The notes beneath the pieces were generated by a model that did not search any database, was not told the DNA's origin, and was given only the letters and a program-made list of their open reading frames with translations. A program made the position numbers and the translations under genes. A DNA stretch of 64,000 bases from Paractinoplanes maris (GTDB lineage: Bacteria; Actinomycetota; Actinomycetes; Mycobacteriales; Micromonosporaceae), in contig NZ_JALPVL010000008.1 of NCBI RefSeq assembly GCF_023544465.1, positions 248,001 through 312,000 on the forward strand, written 5' to 3'. Shown one piece after another: positions 33,380 to 42,244 of the stretch. Every line of letters starts with the position of its first letter. The stretch's first letter is position 1.

Positions 33380-34345
33380 GTGACCGGACCCCGCAGCGCC
33401 GTAGTAGTGAACCCCTCCAAGGTGCCCGACATGGACGAGCTTCGCCGGATCATCGGCGAGGGCCTGAGCCAGGCCGGGTGGCCCGACCCGGCCTGGTACG
33501 AGACCACCCCCGAGGACCCGGGCGAAGGTCAGGCCAAGCAGGCCGTCGAGGACGGGGCCGAGCTGGTCTTCGCCTGTGGCGGCGACGGCACGGTGATGGC
33601 CGTGGTGACCGCCCTGGCCGGCTCCGACGTGACGATGGCCGTGCTCCCGGCCGGCACCGGCAACCTGCTGGCGGCCAACCTCGGCCTGGGCACCGACCCG
33701 GCGACCGGCGTGGAGGTGGCCCTCGAGGGCGGCCGCCGCCGCATCGACGTGGGTGTCGTCGACGACAAGTGCTTCGCGGTGATGGCCGGCATGGGCTTCG
33801 ACGCCCAGATGCTGGAGAAGACCTCGGACGAGGCGAAGAAGCGGATCGGCTGGCTGGCCTACATCGGCGGCGGGGTCAAGGCGCTGCGCGACCGGCCGAT
33901 GCGGGTGCGGATCGTGCTCGACGGCGGCAAGGTGATGCCGCGGCGCCCCCGATCGGTGATCGTCGGCAACGTCGGGCGTCTGCAGGGCGGCGTACGGCTG
34001 CTGACCGAGGCCGACCCGGCCGACGGCAAGCTCGACGTCGCCATCCTGAGCCCCAGCAACCTCGGGCACTGGGTGTCGCTGGCCTGGGGCGTGATCCGCC
34101 GCCGCAAGCGGGTGCCGCTGATGGAGACCTACACCGCCGAGCACGTCGAGATCCAGGCCCGCTCGGCCCAGCCCCGGCAGCTCGACGGCGACCTCATCGA
34201 GCCCGGCCGCACCCTCAAGGTGTCGGTCAAGCCCGGGGCGCTGCTGCTCAGTGTGCCCCGCCCAGCCGGCGACCCCGACCTGGCGTACGACGTGAGCGTC
34301 GCGGCCGAGGCGGCCGAGGACATCCGCGAGGCCGCCCGTGAGTAG
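33380..34345 (+). CDS. diacylglycerol kinase family lipid kinase
   Basis: A 321-residue lipid kinase of the DgkB/YegS type. The nucleotide loop is FACGGDGTVMAVV and the lipid/ATP site is VLPAGTGNLLAANLG, in the N-terminal domain. The C-terminal beta-sandwich has DGKLDVAILSP and LDGDLIEPG. It probably phosphorylates diacylglycerol or a related lipid at the membrane. It is the first gene of a run in which the next gene overlaps by eight bases; divergent from the MBL gene. Confidence 0.92.
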   Translation: MTGPRSAVVVNPSKVPDMDELRRIIGEGLSQAGWPDPAWYETTPEDPGEGQAKQAVEDGAELVFACGGDGTVMAVVTALAGSDVTMAVLPAGTGNLLAANLGLGTDPATGVEVALEGGRRRIDVGVVDDKCFAVMAGMGFDAQMLEKTSDEAKKRIGWLAYIGGGVKALRDRPMRVRIVLDGGKVMPRRPRSVIVGNVGRLQGGVRLLTEADPADGKLDVAILSPSNLGHWVSLAWGVIRRRKRVPLMETYTAEHVEIQARSAQPRQLDGDLIEPGRTLKVSVKPGALLLSVPRPAGDPDLAYDVSVAAEAAEDIREAARE

Positions 34346-35333
34346 TACGGAGCCCGTGCCCCAGACCCGCGACATGAGCGGGGACGAGCTCTCGGCGGAC
34401 GACGCCGTCCACGCGTTGTGGCACTACGGGCGGTGGCCGCTGGTCCGCGACGCGTTCATCCGGTTCCGCTACGGCGACGGCTTCAGCCATGCCCGGGCCT
34501 TCGCGTTCCAGCTGTGCCTGGCGATCGTGCCGTTCCTCATCGCGCTCTCCGGCCTGGCCGCCGACCTGGGCGCCGAGGACGGCGGCCGGGTCGTGGCCGA
34601 GACCATCCTCGAGCTCACCCCGGGCGCCAGCGACCCGCTGGTCAGCCAGTTGCTGGAGGACACCGAGGAGTCCAGCGACGCCGGCGAGCTCGCGCTGACC
34701 CTCGGCCTGATCACCGGCCTGGCCGCACTGATCACGGCGATCTCCCAGATCGAGCGGGGCGCCAACCGGATCTACGGCGTCGAACGTGATCGTCCGGCCC
34801 TGTTCAAATACGTCCGGGCCACGATCCTGGCCGCCGTCGCCGGCCTGCCCGCCCTCTTCGGCTTCCTGCTTCTGGTGGCGGGCCGCCCGTTCGGCGACGC
34901 GGCCGCCCGGCACTGGCCCTGGGCGGAGGACGTCCGGGTGTTGTGGGACTTCGTGCGGTGGCCGCTGAGCCTGCTGCTGATCGTCTTCGCCGTCGCCCTG
35001 CTCTTCAAGTACTCGCCCCGCCGTCGCCAGCCCGGCCTGTCGTGGCTGCTCTTCGGCGCGGGGCTGGCCACCGCGCTGTGGTGGCTGGCCAGCTTGATGC
35101 TGGCCGGGTACGTGCGCTTCGGCTCGGGCTTCGGTGCCACCTACGGCCCGCTGACCGCGATCATCGCGCTGCTGCTGTGGGCCAACCTGACCGGGATAGC
35201 GCTGTTCCTGGGCCTGGCCTTCGCGGCCCAGCTCGAGGCGGCCCGGGTCGGCGCGCCCCGCCCGGCCAAACGCGACCGATGGGAGCCGGAGGACGATTCG
35301 TCCCCCGGTGTACGCGCGAAGCGCTCAGGGTAA
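34338..35333 (+). CDS. YihY/BrkB family inner-membrane protein
   Basis: A 331-residue protein with about six transmembrane helices. Typical YihY features are ARAFAFQLCLAIVPFLIALSG near the N terminus, the AISQIERGANRIYGV loop and the C-terminal TYGPLTAIIALLLWANLTGIALFLG. The family was once thought to be RNase BN; its real function, perhaps lipid transport, is unsettled. It overlaps the lipid kinase gene and precedes the PAP2 gene, so a shared role in membrane lipid handling is likely. Confidence 0.9.
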   Translation: MSSTEPVPQTRDMSGDELSADDAVHALWHYGRWPLVRDAFIRFRYGDGFSHARAFAFQLCLAIVPFLIALSGLAADLGAEDGGRVVAETILELTPGASDPLVSQLLEDTEESSDAGELALTLGLITGLAALITAISQIERGANRIYGVERDRPALFKYVRATILAAVAGLPALFGFLLLVAGRPFGDAAARHWPWAEDVRVLWDFVRWPLSLLLIVFAVALLFKYSPRRRQPGLSWLLFGAGLATALWWLASLMLAGYVRFGSGFGATYGPLTAIIALLLWANLTGIALFLGLAFAAQLEAARVGAPRPAKRDRWEPEDDSSPGVRAKRSG

Positions 35334-35373
35334 AGGCGGGTCACCTTCCGACCCGGCGACAAAGGAGCTCGAT

Positions 35374-36843
35374 GTGACCGACGACAACCGCGTGGTGGAA
35401 CGCGCCGGTTGGGCCCCCGTCCGCCACTTCGCCGAGCGCAGCGTCGCCGGCTTGGCCGGGGTCGTGCTCGCCGGACTGGTCTTCGGCACGTTGCTGCTGC
35501 TGGTCAGGGCCAACTGGAGCCCGCTGCGCCGCCTCGACGAGTCGATCGCGAGTGGTCTCAACGACCTGGTCGCGCCGCATCCCGCGATGGTCGAGGTGCT
35601 CACCACGATCACCTCGGCCGGCGGCCGGGGAGTCCTGGCCCCGCTGGTCGTGATGGCCGTCGTGCTGCTGCTGATCCGCCGCCTGCCGCGCCTCGCGCTG
35701 TATGTGGCGGTCACCGGGCTCGGCGCGGTGGTCCTCGACCCGTCGCTCAAGGCCGTGGTCGGCCGGCTGCGGCCGGTGGTGGCCGACCCGATCGCCTTCG
35801 GCGGTGGCAACAGCTTCCCGAGCGGTCACACGCTGGGCGCCACGATCGTGTACGGAATGCTGGCGCTCGTCCTGCTGTCGGCCACCCGCGGCCGTCACAA
35901 GGCCTGGATCCTCTCGGTGGCGGCGGCGGTGATCGTGGCCGTCGGACTGACCCGGATCGCGCTCGGCGTGCACTTCCTCTCCGACGTGCTGGCCGGCTGG
36001 ATGCTCGGCCTGGCCTGGATCAGCGTGACCGCGTACGCGTTCCGGGTCTGGCGCCGCGAAGCGGGCCACGCCGTGCCGCCGCTGACCGACGGCCTCGACC
36101 CCGACGCGGCCGACGACCTCGTGCCGGCGCCGGCCGAGCGCGCGGTGCTGCCCCATCCGTGGGCCAAGGGAGCCGAGATCCTGGTCGGCTGGGTGTTCAC
36201 GTTCGGCGTGCTCTACTTCGTCGGGTACGCGGTGACGCGCTGGGAGCCGTCCTTCGACGACGGCGTGCCGCGGTGGCTCCAGACCTTCCGTACGTCGTCT
36301 CTGGACCACCTCAGCTGGCTGGCCTCCAAGGCCGGGGACACCCACGCGGTGCTCATCGTCTGCCTGGTCTTCTGCCCGCTCGCCCTGGCTCTGTGGCGTC
36401 AGTGGCGGCCGATCGTGTTCGTCGTGCTGACCATGATCGGCGAGCTCACGCTGTTCCTGTGCGCCGCCGCCGCGACCGGCCGCGCCCGCCCGTCGGTCGA
36501 GCAACTCGACGGCCAGATGCCGACGTCGTCCTTCCCGTCCGGTCACATCGCCGCCACCATGTGCCTCTGGGTGGCGATCGCGGTGGTCTGCATGCCCCGC
36601 GTACGCCAGTGGTGGCGCTGGGTCTTCCCGGTGCTCGCCTTCGTGATGCCGGCGCTGGTGGCCCTCTCCCGGATGTATCGCGGCATGCACCACCCCACCG
36701 ACGTCCTGGGCGCGACGCTGCTGACCGCCTGCTGGGTGACCGCCCTCTACTTCGTCATCCGCCCCAACGCCCGCCCCGAGACGGTGACCGAGGCCGCCGA
36801 GGAAGCGCACCTCGCCCGCGACCACGAGGTGGTGACGGCGTGA
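35374..36843 (+). CDS. tandem PAP2 phosphatase (two PAP2 domains in one chain)
   Basis: A 489-residue membrane protein with two PAP2 units. The first has KAVVGRLRP, SFPSGHT and RIALGVHFLSD, so all three phosphatase motifs are complete. The second has GRARP, SFPSGHI and RMYRGMHHPTD, but the lysine seven residues before RP is replaced by alanine. About ten to twelve transmembrane helices are expected. It likely dephosphorylates lipid phosphates such as phosphatidate or undecaprenyl pyrophosphate. GTG 35374 follows an AAGGAG ribosome site. The stop overlaps the next gene (GTGA). Confidence 0.9.
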   Translation: MTDDNRVVERAGWAPVRHFAERSVAGLAGVVLAGLVFGTLLLLVRANWSPLRRLDESIASGLNDLVAPHPAMVEVLTTITSAGGRGVLAPLVVMAVVLLLIRRLPRLALYVAVTGLGAVVLDPSLKAVVGRLRPVVADPIAFGGGNSFPSGHTLGATIVYGMLALVLLSATRGRHKAWILSVAAAVIVAVGLTRIALGVHFLSDVLAGWMLGLAWISVTAYAFRVWRREAGHAVPPLTDGLDPDAADDLVPAPAERAVLPHPWAKGAEILVGWVFTFGVLYFVGYAVTRWEPSFDDGVPRWLQTFRTSSLDHLSWLASKAGDTHAVLIVCLVFCPLALALWRQWRPIVFVVLTMIGELTLFLCAAAATGRARPSVEQLDGQMPTSSFPSGHIAATMCLWVAIAVVCMPRVRQWWRWVFPVLAFVMPALVALSRMYRGMHHPTDVLGATLLTACWVTALYFVIRPNARPETVTEAAEEAHLARDHEVVTA

Positions 36844-37619
36844 CGCTGCGTTTCCTCACCTGGAACATCAAGACCGGTGGCAAGGGCCGGCTCGACGCGA
36901 TCGCCGCGGTGATCCGGCGCGAGCAGCCCGACCTGCTGGCCCTGCAGGAGCTGCGCGACTTCGACCGCGACGGCGGCCGGGTGCTGCACGAGCTGGCCGG
37001 CGCGGTGGGCCTGGTGCCGCACCTGGCCCGCTCGTTCCTCGGCCAGCCGGTCGCCGTGCTGGTCCGCCCGTCCATGCAGATCATCGACCGGGCCGAGGTG
37101 CGCTGGCGCCTGCACCACGCCGCGGCGATCGTCACGGTGGCCACGGCGTCGGGCCCGCTGCGGATCGTGAGTGCCCACCTCAACCCGTTCTCCCCCTACC
37201 GCCGCATGCGCGAGGCTGTGTGGCTGGCCGCCCGCTACAACCCGGCTCAGGTCCCCACCGTGATCGCCGGCGACCTCAACGGCCTGGACCCCGGCACCGA
37301 CCACACCGAGACGCTGGCCCCCCAGCCGGGCTTCCTGCGAGCCCGCCACCTGGCCCGCGACGGCTCGGCCGACACGAGAGCGGTGGCCGCCTTCCTCGAC
37401 GCCGGCTACGTGGACCTGTGGAAGGTGGCCGGCTCCGGTTCCCCCCTGACCGTCCCCACCACCCGGGGCGGCGGCCGCGAGTTCTCCCGCATGCGCCTCG
37501 ACTACGTACTGGCCACCCCCACCCTGGCCCAGGCGGCCACCGCCATGACCGTGGTCCGAGGCGACGAAACCGAGTTCGCCTCCGACCACTACCCCCTCCG
37601 CGTCGACCTGCCCGGCTGA
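36840..37619 (+). CDS. endonuclease/exonuclease/phosphatase (EEP) family hydrolase
   Basis: A 259-residue EEP-fold protein. It has LTWNIKTGG, ALQEL (metal glutamate), SAHLNPF, AGDLNGL and the terminal SDHYPLRVD motif with the catalytic histidine. The fold includes DNases, sphingomyelinases and inositol phosphatases. No signal peptide is present. Coupling to the PAP2, YihY and lipid kinase genes makes a phospholipid-headgroup or inositol-phosphate substrate more likely than DNA. Confidence 0.88.
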   Translation: MTLRFLTWNIKTGGKGRLDAIAAVIRREQPDLLALQELRDFDRDGGRVLHELAGAVGLVPHLARSFLGQPVAVLVRPSMQIIDRAEVRWRLHHAAAIVTVATASGPLRIVSAHLNPFSPYRRMREAVWLAARYNPAQVPTVIAGDLNGLDPGTDHTETLAPQPGFLRARHLARDGSADTRAVAAFLDAGYVDLWKVAGSGSPLTVPTTRGGGREFSRMRLDYVLATPTLAQAATAMTVVRGDETEFASDHYPLRVDLPG

Positions 37620-37753
37620 CCCCCGAGATCAAGCGGCGTTCGATTCGTGCCGGCTGGCCTGGGAGTGGTCATACGTAAGCTAGTCGTGTAACAATGCCGC
37701 GTGCCCGCAGATTTGATCTTTGAGTCATCCGTCGAAGACGCCGAGGGTCGTCG

Positions 37754-39244
37754 ATGAGTCCCGCGCGGCCGCCCGAGCAGCTCGTTCGCCTTGTGCGAGA
37801 GCTACTGAGGCTGCCGGTCGAGACGGAGTGGCTGGAAGACAAGGTGGGCCACTGTGAGCCTGCGGAGATCGGGAGCTACATCTCCGCGCTGGCCAACGGC
37901 GCTGCCTTGGCCGACCATGATCGCGGATATCTCCTGTGGGGAATCGAGGATGGCACCCGAGCCCCGGTCGGGACGGATTTCGAGCCGTTGCGGCATAAAG
38001 TCGGTAACGAGAATCTGGAGAACTGGCTGCTGCGACACCTGAGCCCGCAGATCCACTTTAGTTTCCACAGCGTTGCCGTCGGCGACAAGCCACTGGTCGT
38101 CCTGGAGATCGACCGGGCGGTGCAGCAGCCGGTGACGTTCAAGGGCGAAGCCTTCATCCGGATCGGCTCCTACAAGAAGAAGCTCAACACGCATCCCGAC
38201 GTGGAACGGCGGCTCTGGAAGTCGTTCGTGCACGGCACGTTCGAGGGCGGCATCGCGGCCGACCACTTGAGCCCCTCCGAGGTGCTGCAGTTGCTCGACT
38301 ATCCGTCCTACTTCCGGATCATGAAGGCGCCCCTGCCTGAGAGCCGGTCCGGAATCCTGGATGCGGTCACACACGAGGGTATGGCGGTGGCGGACGACTG
38401 CGGCAGCTGGGCGGTGACGAACCTCGGGGCCATGCTTTTCGCGCACGACATCGCTGCTTTCTCAGCGTTGCGCCGCAAGTCCGTGCGGGTGGTCCAATAC
38501 CGCTGAAGCAGTCGCGTCGAGACGATCAAAGAGCAGGAGGGTGTGCACGGCTACGCCGCCGGGTTCGCCGGCCTGGTCCGTTACATCGATGAGCTGATTC
38601 CCTCGAACGAGGTAATCGGACAGGCGCTGCGTCAGACCGTCAAGCTCTATCCAGAGCTCGCCGTCCGCGAGCTGGTGGCGAACGCTCTGCTCCATCAGGA
38701 CTTTCTCGTCTCCGGCAGTGGGCCGACCGTGGAGATCTTCGACGACCGGATGGAGATTACGAATCCGGGACGACCGCTGGTGGATCCGCTGCGGTTCGTC
38801 GACAGTCCCCCGGTGAGCCGAAACGAGCGTATGGGGAGGGCCATGCGGCGGGGCGGTCTCTGCGAGGAGCGCGGCAGCGGATGGGACAAGGTGGCTTTCG
38901 AGATCGAGTTCCACCAGCTTCCGGCCCCGCTGGTCGAGGTGACTCAGGAACACACGCGGGTCACCCTCTACAGCCACCGGGATTTACGCGACATGGATCG
39001 TGCCGACCGGGTCCGGGCCGTCTATCTACACGCGTGCCTGCGCTACGTAAGCGCCCAGCGGATGACGAATACCTCAGTGCGTGCACGGTTCGGCATCGAG
39101 GCACATAACAGCGCCAGGGCCTCACGGTTGATCAAAGAAGCGATTGACGGAGAGTTGATCGGCCTGCGTGACCCGCAAGCGCCAGTCAAGCTGCGTGAGT
39201 ACGTACCTTGGTGGGCTGCCCCGGACGGCAGCCTGCCGGCCTGA
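37754..39244 (+). pseudogene. Schlafen/AlbA_2-type ATP-binding protein, interrupted by one in-frame TGA
   Basis: The reading frame runs 496 codons, apart from a single TGA at 38504-38506. The part before it (250 residues) is an AlbA_2/Schlafen domain (ANGAALADHDRGYLLWGIED, FIRIGSYKKKL). The part after it continues in the same frame with VETIKEQEG, RELVANALLHQDF, VEIFDDRMEITNPG and CEERGSGWDK, a GHKL-type ATPase (HATPase_c_4), then a winged-helix end. In relatives a glycine is expected at the stop position, so GGA to TGA is the simplest change. It may be a recent pseudogene, a readthrough gene or a sequence error. The downstream part could also start at GTG 38540. GC is lower than in neighbours. 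Confidence 0.85.
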
Positions 39245-39301
39245 GTCGGGTGGGGCTTGACGCGAGGAGTGCACTCGACTCTCCTAGTTCGCGTCAGGTT
39301 G

Positions 39302-39441
39302 CTCAGAGTGATTTTTTCCTTGATGAGTAACTGTGTTGCTACCTCAGATTTCGCCGTAGTAATGCTTTGAGCTGGAAAGACTTGTCATATTTTCCTTGAT
39401 GGGTCCTTGATTGGGCAGCCGAGATGCACTACTCAGAGTGA
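39302..39441. repeat. AT-richer spacer with direct repeats
   Basis: The 426 bases between the Schlafen-like gene and the caspase-EAL gene hold no convincing gene. CTCAGAGTGA occurs at 39302 and again at 39432, and TTTTCCTTGATG occurs at 39314 and 39390. The tract is clearly AT-richer than the surroundings. It could be the scar of an excised or decayed element, or a regulatory region for the downstream gene. Confidence 0.6.
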
Positions 39442-39670
39442 ATTCTGCCGTGAGGCTGCGTCGGTCTTCGTGTGGCCGGATGAGACGTCCTTCGGGTGCA
39501 GGGTAACTCCGGCGTCGAGCGGGCCACGGTCCGCCGCGCATGGGAGGCGGGGAGGGTGGGCATTGCCTCAGGGGAGATCGATTTGATTGGGGCGGGTTGG
39601 TCGCTATCATCAGCGGACGCCGCACTCGGAAGCGCTCCAATGCGGGAGTGCTCGAAACCGGAGGCGTTCG

Positions 39671-41782
39671 ATGGCGAATCAGCGCTTGGCGGTGATGGTG
39701 GGCGTCAACGACGCCGGCCCGCACCCGCGCCTTCGTTTCGCCGAGCGGGACGCCGAGGCCCTGCGTGACCAGCTGGAGCTCGAAGGCTTCGAGACCTGCC
39801 TGTTGATCGGCGCGGAGGCCACCGCGGCCGAGATCAAGGCGACTCTGCGCCAAGCCGTTATGCGGTCCGACACCTCGGATGTCCTGGTTGTCTATTTCGC
39901 CGGGCACACGGTCACTCCGGAGTGGAGCCGGGGTACCGATACCTATCTGGTCACCCCCGATCTCGACGAATCGGCCCTTTCCGAAAATCCGGATTCGGGG
40001 CTTCGGATGGCTTTTCTCGAACGGGATGTGCTCGAGTTCTTCGCCGGGCCGGCCGTCCTGCTCGTCGACGCGGCCGGTGATGCCCACGTCGCGCCACAGG
40101 CCGGCTACAGCGCGCTGACCTCCTATCAGCCCGACGCCGCGAGCCGGGAGGACCCGGTCATCCAGCACGGCGTCCTCACCGCGCACATCCTCGCCACGCT
40201 CCGCCGGCGGCCGGGCGTCACGTTCGGGTCGCTCGTTCTCGCCGTACGGGAACAGGGGTTGACCCCCCAGGTGGTGAATCCGCCGTGGGGTGACGGGATC
40301 GTGCTCGCCGGGCCGGCCGGTCAGCCCCGCACGCCCGCGTCGCTGCCGCTGGCCAATCCGATGGACGCGGCCGCGGGCGACATCCTGCACCTGATCAGCC
40401 GGCTCACCCACCACGCCCGGATGCCCCGCCACGCCGCCCCGCGATCGGCCGGCAGCCGGGCCGAGGCCGGTGTGGCCGCGCCCTCGCGTGTCGAATACCT
40501 GCGGGCCGCGACCGACGCCCACTCCACGGCGCTGCTCGAGTACACCCCCAACGGCTTCCAGACGATCGACTCGTCCAAGCGCTTCGACCTCGACGTGATC
40601 CGGCCGCTGCTGCGCTTCCCGGCCGGCGCCGACTGGTTCGGGCACACCGTGCACGACGATCACCGCACGGTGCTCTGCGTGCCGCTGCGTCACGCCGAGG
40701 GCCGCTCCCTGCTGCTGGCCCTGGTCGACCCGGCCACCGATCTGCTCGGGCTCGGCCAGCCGCTGGCCAAAATCCTCGAGACCATCTGGCGTACGGATTT
40801 CGCCGCCTCCCCGGACGAGGCCGAGGTCGAGGTGCTGACCGCGCTGCGCGACGCGTTCGGCCGGCTGCCGGTGCCGCTCTACGAGCACTGTTTCGAGCTC
40901 TACCGGCGGGTCATGGAGTCGTACTGTGTCGTCTTCCAGCCGGTCGTGACACTCGGCAAGACCGCCCGGCGGGTGGGGGTGCACAGTTACGAGGCCCTGG
41001 CCCGGCGCTCGCCGAGCGACCAGCGCGCCCCCGTCGCCATGCTGCGCCTGGCCGAGGTGTGGGGTGACCGGTTCGTCGTCGAGCGCGACAAGGTGATCCT
41101 GCGGATGGCCCTGCGCGCGTACGCCCAGGCCCACGCCGAAGGGCCGTGGGCTCAGCCCAAACCGGTCTCGGTCAACGTCGCCGTGCGGTCACTGTTGAGT
41201 GACGCGTACGTCGAGGTCCTGCGCACGATGATCGCCGAGCTGGGCATCGACCCCGAGACGGTGACGCTGGAGATCTCCGAGCAGGACCCGATCGAGCCCC
41301 GCCGCGGCGAGCAGTGGGCCGAGGCTCCGCACGCCTACTTCCACAACCGGCTGGCCGCGATCGCGCGCGACGTCGGGGTGGCGTTCGCGGTCGACGACTT
41401 CGGCGAGGGGTACGCGTCGCTGTCGCGCATGGCCGAGTTGCCGCTCACCCAGATCAAGGTCGACCGGGCGATTCTGCACCACCCGCTCGCGGCCAAGGAG
41501 TTGTCGCTGGTCATGGACACGGCCCGGTACGCCGGCCACGCCCCGCGGGTGGTCATCGTCGAGGGCGTGGACAACGAGTCGCCGCTGACCCTGCGCGAGA
41601 TCTACGAGCAGCGCATCCGTCACGTGCAGGGCTACATCACCCGGCAGCCGGCCGGCCCGACCCTGAGCACGATCTCGCCGGAGACCTCCGAATACATCGC
41701 GGCCCTGGTCCGGGGCGACGACGAGCACCGCGACACCCTGATCACCCGGGCCGACGACATCCCGTTGCAGCGCGGAGCCTGA
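39671..41782 (+). CDS. caspase-like (apparently cysteine-less) domain fused to an EAL domain
   Basis: A 703-residue protein. Residues 1-220 have the C14 caspase-hemoglobinase pattern: LAVMVGVND, the histidine motif VVYFAGHT (H79), a YLVTPD strand, and LLVDAAGD where the catalytic Cys is expected (Ala135). Residues 280-420 look like a small sensor domain. Residues about 425-690 are an EAL domain with EALAR (E441), VSVNV, LEISE, DDFGEGYASL (D575, D576), IKVDR (K596), VEGVD and QGYITRQP, so c-di-GMP phosphodiesterase activity is plausible. ATG 39671 follows GGAGG. The fusion is unusual; a signalling protein using a pseudo-caspase as a sensor or docking domain is inferred. Confidence 0.85.
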   Translation: MANQRLAVMVGVNDAGPHPRLRFAERDAEALRDQLELEGFETCLLIGAEATAAEIKATLRQAVMRSDTSDVLVVYFAGHTVTPEWSRGTDTYLVTPDLDESALSENPDSGLRMAFLERDVLEFFAGPAVLLVDAAGDAHVAPQAGYSALTSYQPDAASREDPVIQHGVLTAHILATLRRRPGVTFGSLVLAVREQGLTPQVVNPPWGDGIVLAGPAGQPRTPASLPLANPMDAAAGDILHLISRLTHHARMPRHAAPRSAGSRAEAGVAAPSRVEYLRAATDAHSTALLEYTPNGFQTIDSSKRFDLDVIRPLLRFPAGADWFGHTVHDDHRTVLCVPLRHAEGRSLLLALVDPATDLLGLGQPLAKILETIWRTDFAASPDEAEVEVLTALRDAFGRLPVPLYEHCFELYRRVMESYCVVFQPVVTLGKTARRVGVHSYEALARRSPSDQRAPVAMLRLAEVWGDRFVVERDKVILRMALRAYAQAHAEGPWAQPKPVSVNVAVRSLLSDAYVEVLRTMIAELGIDPETVTLEISEQDPIEPRRGEQWAEAPHAYFHNRLAAIARDVGVAFAVDDFGEGYASLSRMAELPLTQIKVDRAILHHPLAAKELSLVMDTARYAGHAPRVVIVEGVDNESPLTLREIYEQRIRHVQGYITRQPAGPTLSTISPETSEYIAALVRGDDEHRDTLITRADDIPLQRGA

Positions 41783-41824
41783 CAGCGGTCACCTGGTGGC
41801 CGCTATTGCGGGCACGGTGAGGTC

Positions 41825-42244
41825 ATGACTTCTTCGATCGACCGCGCGGGCTCCCGGATCGACCACCTGAACATCGCCGTACCCGACCTGGGTGCCGCCG
41901 TGGCCTTCTACGAGCCGGTGCTGGCCTCCATCGGGATCACCAAGATGCTCCAGATCCCGCCGAACGCGACCCCGAACCAGCCGACCGCGATGACCGGGTT
42001 CGGGCTGGCCGGGGTGAAGCCGTACTTCTGGCTCATCGACGGCGGCACCGTGGGCACCAACATGCACGTGGCGTTCACCGTCGACCGCCGGGAGGACGTC
42101 GCCACCTTCTATGACGCCGCGTTGAAGGCCGGCGCCACCTCACTGCTGGAGCCGGCCGTCCATCCCGAATATCACGACGACTACTACGGCGGTTTCGTGC
42201 TCGACCCGCACGGCATCAACCTGGAAGCGGTCTGTCACGCCTGA
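41825..42244 (+). CDS. VOC family protein (glyoxalase/bleomycin resistance-like)
   Basis: A 139-residue vicinal-oxygen-chelate protein. Paired beta-alpha-beta units begin RIDHLNIAVPDLGAAVAFY and end GGFVLDPHGINLEAV. Histidine and glutamate residues at the usual metal positions (DHLNI, HVAF, LEAV) suggest a metal-dependent enzyme. The substrate is unknown. Its 3' end overlaps the convergent msrA gene by ten bases. Confidence 0.88.
   Translation: MTSSIDRAGSRIDHLNIAVPDLGAAVAFYEPVLASIGITKMLQIPPNATPNQPTAMTGFGLAGVKPYFWLIDGGTVGTNMHVAFTVDRREDVATFYDAALKAGATSLLEPAVHPEYHDDYYGGFVLDPHGINLEAVCHA

Noticed and set aside
38504..38506. TGA as a selenocysteine codon
   Set aside because: No stem-loop of SECIS type follows, and homologous sequence suggests glycine at this position in a family not known to use selenium.
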